From CAYQCE01 sp964415885 (GTDB taxonomy: Bacteria; Zixibacteria; MSB-5A5; JAABVY01; JAHJOQ01), in contig CAYQCE010000002.1 of assembly GCA_964415885.1 (NCBI GenBank), forward strand, positions 1-64,000: a stretch of 64,000 nucleotides of DNA, in the 5' to 3' direction. A program made the position numbers and the translations under genes. Shown one piece after another: positions 55,784 to 63,075 of the stretch. The notes beneath the pieces were generated by a model. That model saw only the letters and a list, made by a program, of their open reading frames with translations. It searched no databases and was not told the DNA's origin. Within the stretch, counting starts at the first letter, position 1. The number at the start of each line of letters is the position of its first letter.

Positions 55784-55802
55784 CAATTGTGTCTTTTTCG
55801 AT
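55784..55802 (+). repeat. 19-base motif recurring near 59701
   Basis: The bases CAATTGTGTCTTTTTCGAT differ from 59701-59720 by one missing C. Here the motif sits antisense in the leader of the protease gene. Confidence 0.55.
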
Positions 55803-55848
55803 TTTGCTGGCACAAAATGCTTCAGAAGAAAGGTCTCGTGCTATTTCA

Positions 55849-55876
55849 AATATAACATGCCTTGAATTCTGGTCAA
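55849..55876 (-). promoter_or_regulatory. promoter of the S8 protease/LVIVD operon
   Basis: On the minus strand TTGACC (55876-55871) is followed after 16 bases by TATATT (55854-55849), each five of six to consensus. Transcription would begin near 55842, leaving a leader of about 90 bases. Confidence 0.65.
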
Positions 55877-56076
55877 GGTAGATTTACACGCAAACCTTGA
55901 GTTAAGCAGTCAGTCCCCGCACAACTATGCTGGGGATCACGGTCAATGAATGGCCGTCAAAATCCTGGCGTGAGAATCTGCATTCGGGCGGATATGATCA
56001 CACGTCGGTCGCAAAGTGACGAATTGAGTTGTCTTAGTAGCACAAAATGCTCAATGTCGATCCAGAATTCGCAGCC

Positions 56077-57387
56077 TTAGTATCGAAACATCAGCTCTGC
56101 ACGGATCCAGGCATAACTGTCGGCGCCATCAAAATAGAAATCGCCCGGATTTAACGTCTCGCACAAAAGATGCCCCGACCAGTGATGGTCAACCTCGTAG
56201 GTCAGTTTGCCAATAACCAAATCTCCGCGTGTCCTGCCGATGCCTCCTGGAAAAACCGCTGAATCATCAGCCGACTGAGGAGCCAATAGATGGTGGTAGG
56301 TCAATGTAAGGTCTACATTTGGTGTCAAAGAAAACTGAATTTCGGAGTTCACAGAGATAAGATTGGTCCACCAGGCGACGGCGCCCTCTTTCACCTGGGT
56401 GTAGATGTAAGACTCGCTCCATTTCGGCCAGCGCGCGAACATGGGATCCCATCCTTCCCAATCCTCTGTCTTTGGATCATCACCGGACAAGTAGATCAAG
56501 CCGGCACTAATCCGCTCAGGAAGGTAGGGACGCAATGCTGCCCACACGGGTTCAACATCGATGTAACCATATCCACCGAACGCAGAGCGATCGGAATCTC
56601 CATGCTGGCCGAATTGATATCCTGCCTCGATAACCGCCGAGAGGCCGACGGTTCCATTGAACGGGTGCATGATTCTACCCCCTAACGTGTTTGCGGTTGA
56701 ACTGACTGGAGAAGTTTCGTTCTTGCTGCGATGCTTGCGAACGAAATACGCCTGTATATCTCTCTTTGCCCATAGACCGGAATAGTAAACGCCGGCTCCC
56801 GTTTCGGGTTGCTCAACAAGTCTCTGATCGACTTCGTGGAATACCGGTATCCAGTCATCGTATTCCTCGATGTAGCTCGCAAACGCTGTGAAACTGTGAT
56901 TTGGTTCGGGTGTCCAGTCGAGGCGCACGGCGTTAAAGTATATCGATCGCGAGCCATCCAATGGATGACCATCCATCACTATGAAGCCCTCACCCAGTAT
57001 GATATCCTGTCGACCTGCAGTTAGACTGATCGATGGGCAACATGGTGGAGTTGCCTTCAGATAGAAATGATCGATGAATACCTCGTTCAGATGGAAGTCT
57101 CTTTCCGGGGGAGTCAGATGGTACCGGAATTCGTTCGCGATCCTCAACGTAATGGCAACATTCTCTGAGTGTGTCCACGTCGCTCCGACTCGCGTACGAC
57201 TGCGGGTGAACGTGCGGGAACCGCTGGCGGATTCATCGAGAGTTATCGCATTGTCCCATGTGACGAGACGGAACCGTTCGCTGAATGTCACCGTCCAGTG
57301 ATCGCTTACTCTGCCTGCCCTCGAATTCGGCGTGGCAACCATCACAAAAGCAATCGCGATCAATACTCCCCTGAGACTCAATTTCAT
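56077..57387 (-). CDS. alginate-export-like outer-membrane porin
   Basis: This 436-residue protein has a signal peptide (cut near SRAGR) and the pattern of an alginate-export domain barrel: SERFRLVTWDNA, TRVGATWTHSENVAITLRIANEFRY, and SLTAGRQDIILGEGFIVMDG, where the G-R-Q-D segment is typical of the family. It ends in a terminal aromatic pair (MFRY). The family forms anion-selective 16-18-stranded barrels for acidic polysaccharides or small acids. It starts 7 bases after the symporter stop, so the two probably form one uptake system. Confidence 0.75.
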   Translation of the reverse strand: MKLSLRGVLIAIAFVMVATPNSRAGRVSDHWTVTFSERFRLVTWDNAITLDESASGSRTFTRSRTRVGATWTHSENVAITLRIANEFRYHLTPPERDFHLNEVFIDHFYLKATPPCCPSISLTAGRQDIILGEGFIVMDGHPLDGSRSIYFNAVRLDWTPEPNHSFTAFASYIEEYDDWIPVFHEVDQRLVEQPETGAGVYYSGLWAKRDIQAYFVRKHRSKNETSPVSSTANTLGGRIMHPFNGTVGLSAVIEAGYQFGQHGDSDRSAFGGYGYIDVEPVWAALRPYLPERISAGLIYLSGDDPKTEDWEGWDPMFARWPKWSESYIYTQVKEGAVAWWTNLISVNSEIQFSLTPNVDLTLTYHHLLAPQSADDSAVFPGGIGRTRGDLVIGKLTYEVDHHWSGHLLCETLNPGDFYFDGADSYAWIRAELMFRY

Positions 57388-57394
57388 TCCTTGC

Positions 57395-58834
57395 TCACGT
57401 CATCTTATTTTTGACTGGAGCAACAGCGCTGATAGTCGGTGTCAGAATCACCGATGTGAGCATGCCCAGCGTTCCAGCCTGAGGTGACGGTGTCCCGGTG
57501 AAGTATAGTATCAAACAAACCGCCAGACCGGCGATGGACGATCCGATTGCACCATTCCGATTTGCGCGCCTGGTGAAGAGTCCCCAGATGAGTGGTCCAA
57601 GAAATACGGCTCCGATGGCTCCCCACGATATCCCGAGTATGCTGACAATTGTCGCTGGACGGAAAAAGGCCAGAATCACTGCAAGCATAACGATAGCTGC
57701 ATTCAAGATGCGCATTAGATTCGTTAAGCCGGTATCAGAGACTGACGGATTGACAAAACCGGCATATAAGTCTTTAGCGACAGCTGAACTCGATATAAGC
57801 ACCAGCGCCGCCAGTGTGGACATCGAAGCGGACAATATCAGAAGCAGCATCAGAACTGACAGAGCATCCGGGATGATCCGCGTGAGAAGTTCCGGCATGA
57901 GAGCGTCAAGAACCGGTGCGCCCTGGCTGAAAGCCATGGGCGTAACTTCCGGATTCAGGAAGTGCCGAGTTGTCGCTCCCGCGAAATAGCCTATGCCGGT
58001 TATCACCAGCGCGAATACCGCAGAACCGAACATCCCGATCCGAATTGCACGGGTATCCCGAATGGCATAGAATTTCTGCAATAGCTGCGGCATCGCCATT
58101 GGCGCCACGCTTGTCAGAAATACAAGACTCAGAAGCGGCCACCAGCCCGGTGGCCCTATTGGTGCTGTTAGCTTCGGATCAATGGACGAGATTCCATCGC
58201 GTATACCGCTCAAGCCGCCACCAGCGTCAAGTATGCACCATAGAAGCACCCCTACACCTGCGAGCATTATCAGGCCGAAGATCACATCAATAATCGTTAT
58301 GGACTTATATCCACCCATTACGAGATACAGCCCCGTGAAACCGCCCATCAGTATCAGAGCAAGCGTGTAATCGATCGCGAACGTGGAACGAAACAAGTAG
58401 GATAGCCCAATGAAAACAGCAGCAGAATATGGAATGAAGAACATGAAAATGCAGATTGAAGAAAAGAGCTTGAGAAACGGGCTGTCATAGCGCTTTTCCA
58501 GAAATTCCCCGATCGTTTGGACATCGTACTCAACCGACATACGCTTGATCCTCGGCCCCAGCAGCCACCACACCGCCAAGACTCCAATCAAAGTATTACC
58601 GAGGGCTATCCAGAGCCCCGACAGACCGAATGTCCAACCGACTTTTCCGGCAAAACCAACAAACAACACCGCGGAGAAATACGCGGTACCATAGGTAAAA
58701 GCGGTCATCCAGGCACCGACTTTGCCTCCGCCGAGAAAGTAATCGGAGAATGAACGCGTCTTGCGGAGCCCCGCCAGTCCGACCAAAATGATAGTCAGTG
58801 CATATACTGCCAATACAATGGTCTTCAATGTCAT
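57395..58834 (-). CDS. sodium:solute symporter family protein
   Basis: This 479-residue inner-membrane protein has about 13 hydrophobic helices and the SSS-family features: FSDYFLGGGKVGAW near the start, TAYFSAVLFVGFAGKVGW, and the LEKRYDSPFLKLF loop. It couples sodium entry to uptake of a small organic solute, whose identity I cannot tell. A promoter with TTGATT-N16-TATATT lies upstream. The porin gene directly follows, suggesting that outer- and inner-membrane steps for one substrate are encoded together. Confidence 0.88.
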   Translation of the reverse strand: MTLKTIVLAVYALTIILVGLAGLRKTRSFSDYFLGGGKVGAWMTAFTYGTAYFSAVLFVGFAGKVGWTFGLSGLWIALGNTLIGVLAVWWLLGPRIKRMSVEYDVQTIGEFLEKRYDSPFLKLFSSICIFMFFIPYSAAVFIGLSYLFRSTFAIDYTLALILMGGFTGLYLVMGGYKSITIIDVIFGLIMLAGVGVLLWCILDAGGGLSGIRDGISSIDPKLTAPIGPPGWWPLLSLVFLTSVAPMAMPQLLQKFYAIRDTRAIRIGMFGSAVFALVITGIGYFAGATTRHFLNPEVTPMAFSQGAPVLDALMPELLTRIIPDALSVLMLLLILSASMSTLAALVLISSSAVAKDLYAGFVNPSVSDTGLTNLMRILNAAIVMLAVILAFFRPATIVSILGISWGAIGAVFLGPLIWGLFTRRANRNGAIGSSIAGLAVCLILYFTGTPSPQAGTLGMLTSVILTPTISAVAPVKNKMT

Positions 58835-59426
58835 AGTAAGCCTGACCTTCTTCGCTGATGTGATTCAGACCATTTGCTGCCAATATATGAATCGGTGCTT
58901 CGGAATCAAATCAATTCATGGATTGGGGAGAGCTGAACCAGAGCGATTCCGAGAAGCGGCATTTGAAGATGTACATAGTCTCCACTAAGTGTCGCTATGC
59001 ACCAATGCCGACTTCTACGCGTATCGACTGACGTCTGTGATGGTGTTGATTAGCCTGCCAAAACAGATGCAAACGAATCGTTACTGAACTGATTAGCTCC
59101 AATACCTCAGACTCAGGACACTGCTGCCCAAGACGAACTTAGATCAAGAGTCCAACCCGTTCGGGGCCTCGCCAAAAGATCCGGTGCGAGAAGACCGAGT
59201 TCTGTCGATTCTCCCTCCTTTCTCCAGACTCGCCGTCTCCGCCCCCACTCCGGATGCTCCGTCTCTTGACATAGACGTCCATTTAACAGACTCCGCAATG
59301 CTTGTAGACAAGTCCCTCGAGAGAAAGAAGTACATGTCAGTAGTCGCAACTCGGCTATACGACGCATCTTCCCCGGTTACAAGCAACCGAGCAGTTATCA
59401 ACCTATATTATGTGGAAGCAAAGATC
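58835..59426. other. intergenic region between the symporter gene and the tRNA
   Basis: It holds the symporter promoter at its left end. I see no gene with a ribosome site; open frames between about 59110 and 59430 lack start signals and protein-like composition. No terminator hairpin for the tRNA is obvious. Confidence 0.4.
58882..58909 (-). promoter_or_regulatory. promoter of the symporter/porin pair
   Basis: On the minus strand TTGATT (58909-58904) and TATATT (58887-58882) are 16 bases apart. The start would lie near 58875, about 40 bases before the ATG. Confidence 0.6.
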
Positions 59427-59516
59427 TGGCGGAGAGGCAGGGATTCGAACCCTGGGAGCCCGTGAAGGCTCAACGGTTTTCGAGACCGCCCCGTTCGACC
59501 GCTCCGGCACCTCTCC
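59427..59516 (-). tRNA. tRNA-Ser (anticodon CGA)
   Basis: Read on the minus strand, GGAGAGG (59516-59510) pairs with CCTCTCC (59437-59431), the T-loop GGTTCGAATCC is intact, and the long variable arm typical of serine tRNAs is present. The anticodon loop CTCGAAA gives CGA at 59482-59480, reading UCG codons. The discriminator is G and the CCA end (59429-59427) is encoded. Confidence 0.97.
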
Positions 59517-59562
59517 GCAGGTCAAGTTCGACTGGCAGTACTACCGTCAAATCTAAACAGCT

Positions 59563-59590
59563 ATCTTAGCCGAAATCAACGACTTGTCAA
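59563..59590 (-). promoter_or_regulatory. promoter of the tRNA-Ser gene
   Basis: On the minus strand a perfect TTGACA (59590-59585) and TAAGAT (59568-59563) are 16 bases apart, placing the start about 40 bases before the mature tRNA. Confidence 0.6.
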
Positions 59591-59670
59591 GCCATATCTT
59601 GAACAGCAGCTCGCAGGAGCAAAGCGCTGCAAGATCACAGCCGAAGTGTGAGTGTCGACCGAAAAATCGC

Positions 59671-59698
59671 TTGTCAACCCGTGAGATATGCATATATT
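59671..59698 (+). promoter_or_regulatory. promoter of the calcium-loop protein gene
   Basis: TTGTCA (59671-59676) and TATATT (59693-59698) are 16 bases apart on the plus strand; the start would be near 59705, directly at the 20-base motif. Confidence 0.6.
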
Positions 59699-59700
59699 AC

Positions 59701-59720
59701 CAATTGTGTCCTTTTTCGAT
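59701..59720 (+). repeat. 20-base motif recurring near 55784
   Basis: The bases CAATTGTGTCCTTTTTCGAT follow directly after a -10 box and precede the ribosome site of the calcium-loop protein gene, in sense orientation. Confidence 0.55.
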
Positions 59721-59734
59721 ATGTGGAGGTCGAT

Positions 59735-60181
59735 ATGAAATCTGCCCGCACGTTACTACTCTTCTCAATGATACTCGCCCTGCCGTTCACCGTACCTCTG
59801 TCAACATCGTACGCCGAGGAGGCAGAAGCAGAATCAGCCTGCTTTGTTGATATTGACGGCGACGGCATAGATGACAATGCCCGGGATATGAATGATGACG
59901 GTATCCCCGATATAATAGCCAACGATGATGAATCTGAAGAGATGTCTGACGTCAAATTTGCATCCAACCTCGGCGATTTCTCCGTTTCCATGGCAACCAA
60001 TGCTGCCGCGGAAAGCAGCAAATCCAGAGCGGGTGCTTTCAGTTCACGCAGATTCTCCGCGCGCGGGATCTCGAGCGATCGTGGCGGAATCGAATCCAGT
60101 GATGGATTCGGGCCGGGAAGCGGGATCGGGATCGGCGCGGTTAAAACGCCGGTCTGTGTCGGCGGTGTCTGCATCTGGTAG
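59735..60181 (+). CDS. small exported protein with calcium-binding loops
   Basis: This 148-residue protein has a signal peptide (cut near SYAEE), then two adjacent Asp-rich loops, DIDGDGIDDN and DMNDDGIPDI, of the thrombospondin-type-3 or EF-hand-like calcium kind (about residues 38-60). A low-complexity Ser/Arg/Gly region follows and the protein ends CVGGVCIW with two cysteines. GGAGG fixes ATG 59735; the longer frame would run through the promoter. It precedes the barrel gene by 34 bases. No function is known. Confidence 0.7.
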   Translation: MKSARTLLLFSMILALPFTVPLSTSYAEEAEAESACFVDIDGDGIDDNARDMNDDGIPDIIANDDESEEMSDVKFASNLGDFSVSMATNAAAESSKSRAGAFSSRRFSARGISSDRGGIESSDGFGPGSGIGIGAVKTPVCVGGVCIW

Positions 60182-60215
60182 GTTTTAATCTCATACTACA
60201 GGCAGGAGACAGCTT

Positions 60216-61334
60216 TTGATTCGCACGCTCAGGGTTGGATTGCTACTGCTCGTCGCTTTTTGCCTGTCGTCTGCAGACTCCGAGGCTCAGAATATAGAGA
60301 TTGAGCGACGCGTCGTATATGACGATAATCTCCTTCTCGACTCAAACAGCCTCGTAGATTTCTACATAGCCGACAATATATCGGCCACTATCTACCCAAC
60401 ATCTTTCTTTGAGATCGGTCTTACCGGCGAACATACGTACTACCGTGATATCCAGGGTCTCGATAATTTCACGGGAGGTCTCGCCCTGACTGCGCTACCG
60501 CTGTCCGCAGATTCACCTTACAGCCTCTATCTTGCCTTTAATTTCAGCTCACGCCTGTATGGCGAGGATTTCGAAAATTTCGACAACAACATGCTTAACA
60601 GCAGGGTATCGCTTGGCTACTGGGCACGCGAGAATGTCAACGTGCGAGCGGGTTACTCTTTTGATGCAACAAAATACGTCGCCAACGACGAGAACGACAA
60701 AGAAAGTCACGAAGTCTTCGCAGGGGTCAACTTCTCCTTCCTCGGCGCGAACGCAATCGACCTCGAAGGAGGCTATGCACTCGCCGACTACAAGTTTCTT
60801 GACCCGTCTCAGGAGTTCATCGACCCGAGCCTGACTTTCGTTACATTCACTGAGGACCAGATTCGTGAGTGGCACTTCTCTCCCCGTTACTCGCGACCAC
60901 TCGGATCAAAAATGGGAATCGGTATAACCTTCATCTACAAGGAGTTCATTGATATTGAGGACGCGATTGTCGTCGGTTCGACATTTGAGAGTCTCTCGCC
61001 ATGGGCAACCGTGTGGCAGGGCAACAGCGTAACCGCAAGCGTCAAGTCATTCCATATCCCCCATGCCGTGATATCATTCGGCGCGGGTTACTGGAACAAG
61101 AGGTTCATTAAGACCCTCGAACAGGATGGCTCAATACTTCGGCTCTCTCAGGTTGAGGCTCGCGAAGATGAACAGTCCAGGTATTACATCAGCTTTCAGC
61201 GTCCCATAAGGGCAACGTCCGGACTGTTCGGCGAGCCGAGTATTCGATTCGAGTACACCAACAATACTTCATCTCATGTACTCTATGACTATCATGACTT
61301 CGACGTGACATTCAGCCTTAGATTTCGCTTTTAG
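60216..61334 (+). CDS. outer-membrane beta-barrel protein (putative porin 2-like)
   Basis: This 372-residue protein has a signal peptide (cut near SEAQN) and then alternating beta strands to a final FSLRFRF with terminal Phe. The opening IERRVVYDDNLLLDSN resembles the YDDNI start of the putative beta-barrel porin 2 family. It starts at TTG 60216 with GGAGA about 7 bases upstream; no better ATG exists near the signal peptide. It is probably cotranscribed with the small calcium-loop gene. Confidence 0.7.
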   Translation: MIRTLRVGLLLLVAFCLSSADSEAQNIEIERRVVYDDNLLLDSNSLVDFYIADNISATIYPTSFFEIGLTGEHTYYRDIQGLDNFTGGLALTALPLSADSPYSLYLAFNFSSRLYGEDFENFDNNMLNSRVSLGYWARENVNVRAGYSFDATKYVANDENDKESHEVFAGVNFSFLGANAIDLEGGYALADYKFLDPSQEFIDPSLTFVTFTEDQIREWHFSPRYSRPLGSKMGIGITFIYKEFIDIEDAIVVGSTFESLSPWATVWQGNSVTASVKSFHIPHAVISFGAGYWNKRFIKTLEQDGSILRLSQVEAREDEQSRYYISFQRPIRATSGLFGEPSIRFEYTNNTSSHVLYDYHDFDVTFSLRFRF

Positions 61335-61351
61335 TATTACTACACATGAAA

Positions 61352-61369
61352 GTGGATAACTGTATCCAC
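61352..61369 (+). terminator. small hairpin after the barrel gene
   Basis: A 7-bp stem (GTGGATA with TATCCAC) closes a 4-base loop 18 bases after the stop. There is no U-tract, so it may stabilise the mRNA end rather than terminate. Confidence 0.35.
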
Positions 61370-61385
61370 CTCAATGAAATACAGC

Positions 61386-61413
61386 TTGATTTAATACAAT
61401 TTTAGTCTATATT
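61386..61413 (+). promoter_or_regulatory. promoter of the Omp28-like gene
   Basis: TTGATT (61386-61391) and TATATT (61408-61413) are 16 bases apart, with the start near 61420 and the ATG 43 bases later. Confidence 0.65.
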
Positions 61414-61462
61414 TCAAGCAACCTGCAACTAACACACTGCTATGCTTCAGGAGGAGAGTATT

Positions 61463-62893
61463 ATGAAACTACGCTATCGATGTAGCGGCTCGATGCTTTT
61501 GTGCATCTGCCTCGCGCTGCTAATGGGATCCGCCGCGACCGCGGAGGACTTCAGTCCGTTCGACCCGGCGAAAAGCCCGATGTCGAACGTCGACCCCGCT
61601 CAGATTACCAGCAAAGCAACCACGTTTGACAAATCGGGCGACAGGGCACTCTACCAGGGAGAGGTTATCCTCTACATCGTAGAACCGGTATCGAATCACT
61701 GGCGCAATAATCACAATAACGAGTTTTACAAGATGGCATTCCTGGATTATGCCCTTCGCCAGAATATCAGCATTACCGAGACCGATACCTTCGAGACAAC
61801 AGTCGAATGGTACTCTCCCGATCACGGCTTCCCATATATCCTTGAGGACAACATAGCCGTCGTCGGTGGAGTTTACAACGCTGTCGGTCACCCCGCCTAT
61901 TCCAACCCGCCGGCTGGAAACCAGTTTACCGCTCACTACAGCGATGCCGCGGCTGAGGCCACGCCGGGTAATCCAGGCAGCAACAAGGTCGAGCCCGGCT
62001 TTTCACACTCGGTTCTCGTCGAGGAGGGGACAGCGAGCTGGTGCTATTATTGCCAGTTTGTAATGCCTGCTATCGCAAACATTTATGCATCCGAGGACTA
62101 TCCGTTCCACTACGTGGCTCTTGTGGATGACAAAGGCTCTACCCTCGGTGACTACCTTGCGGATCTCAGGCTTCAAACCGAGTACAATATTGCAGGCTTT
62201 CCGACAAGCTACGTCGATGGCGGCTACAGGGTCGTAGTTGGCGCAAGTAGCGAGTACAGCGCAGAGGTTAATCTGAGAAACGCCATCGAGGCATCAGGCA
62301 TGCGTTCTGTAACCGGACTCGTAATGAAGCTCGACATCGAGTATATCGGCACTTATGAGATCCGCGTGCATGTCAAGATATATCAGGGTGATGCTTCAAA
62401 TCAGGCTCCCACACAACCAGCGACTCCGACCGGTGATGCATACTGTGTTGCGGAGATGGATTACTCCTGCACCGCGACCGGCACCGATCCGGATGGCGAC
62501 GATGTGTATTTCAAGTGGGACTTCGACGGCACCGAAACCGCCTGGTACGGCCCGCATCCATCCGGAACGGAACTGACCGGCGAACACGTTTTCAGTACCG
62601 CCGGCACGAAGGAAGTCAGGGTGAAAATCAAGGACGAGGACGACATCGAGAGCCCGTGGTCTGATCCGCTCACAGTCGAGGCAAATCTTTGCGGCGACGC
62701 CAACGACTCCGGAGCGATTGATATCGATGATGTTGTCTTCATCATAGCCTATGTCTTCCAGGGCGGCAGTCCCCCGGTCCCCGAAGTAGCCGGAGACACG
62801 AACTGCTCAGGGGCTGTCGACATCGATGACATTGTGTTCGAAATTGCCTACGTATTCCAGGGTGGCGCTGTTCCCTGCTCTACATGCCAATAG
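61463..62893 (+). CDS. Omp28-like thioredoxin-fold protein with PKD-like and dockerin-like modules
   Basis: This 476-residue exported protein has a signal peptide (cut near ATAED) and a thioredoxin-like domain. The redox motif CYYC lies in EEGTASWCYYC, and the typical cis-Pro segment GFPTSYVDGG follows (about 150-270), as in Omp28-related proteins. After that come a PKD-like domain with DPDGDDVYFKWDFDG (about 335-405) and a double dockerin-like tail (CGDANDSGAIDIDDVVFII, GDTNCSGAVDIDDIVFEI). GGAGGAG fixes ATG 61463. It may act in disulfide handling outside the cytoplasm, which fits the cysteine-bearing dockerins; this is inference. Confidence 0.8.
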   Translation: MKLRYRCSGSMLLCICLALLMGSAATAEDFSPFDPAKSPMSNVDPAQITSKATTFDKSGDRALYQGEVILYIVEPVSNHWRNNHNNEFYKMAFLDYALRQNISITETDTFETTVEWYSPDHGFPYILEDNIAVVGGVYNAVGHPAYSNPPAGNQFTAHYSDAAAEATPGNPGSNKVEPGFSHSVLVEEGTASWCYYCQFVMPAIANIYASEDYPFHYVALVDDKGSTLGDYLADLRLQTEYNIAGFPTSYVDGGYRVVVGASSEYSAEVNLRNAIEASGMRSVTGLVMKLDIEYIGTYEIRVHVKIYQGDASNQAPTQPATPTGDAYCVAEMDYSCTATGTDPDGDDVYFKWDFDGTETAWYGPHPSGTELTGEHVFSTAGTKEVRVKIKDEDDIESPWSDPLTVEANLCGDANDSGAIDIDDVVFIIAYVFQGGSPPVPEVAGDTNCSGAVDIDDIVFEIAYVFQGGAVPCSTCQ

Positions 62894-62929
62894 ACAGCTT
62901 GGAGCAGCTTTTGATGTAGCACACAATTC

Positions 62930-62955
62930 AGGGCCGGATTCAAATCCCCGGCCCT
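62930..62955 (+). terminator. hairpin after the Omp28-like gene
   Basis: An 8-bp stem (AGGGCCGG at 62930-62937 with CCGGCCCT at 62948-62955) and a 10-base loop lie 37 bases after the stop. The following bases are not U-rich. Confidence 0.5.
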
Positions 62956-63075
62956 ACTCATTCCTCCAGCTTTGCTGAGGAGTCGAATCAGCTTGCATGA
63001 TTCAAGAGAAATGCGTTTCATAGTGTGAGAATCGGCGCGGATCTTCGTACCCGGGAGCTGACAGGAATAGACAGC

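Larger units (their letters stand above)
55752..56076. other. intergenic region upstream of the S8 protease gene
   Basis: No gene is seen. It holds the protease promoter (55849-55876), two copies of GCACAAAATGCT (55810-55821 and 56040-56051) and a 19-base motif at 55784-55802 that nearly recurs at 59701-59720. No terminator is evident after the porin gene at its right edge. Confidence 0.5.

Noticed and set aside
59113..59465. Small frames on both strands before the tRNA
   Set aside because: They lack ribosome sites, one runs into the tRNA, and the composition is not protein-like.
39616..62893. A cellulosome-type system because of the dockerin repeats
   Set aside because: No cohesin, scaffoldin or carbohydrate-active enzyme is present in the window.
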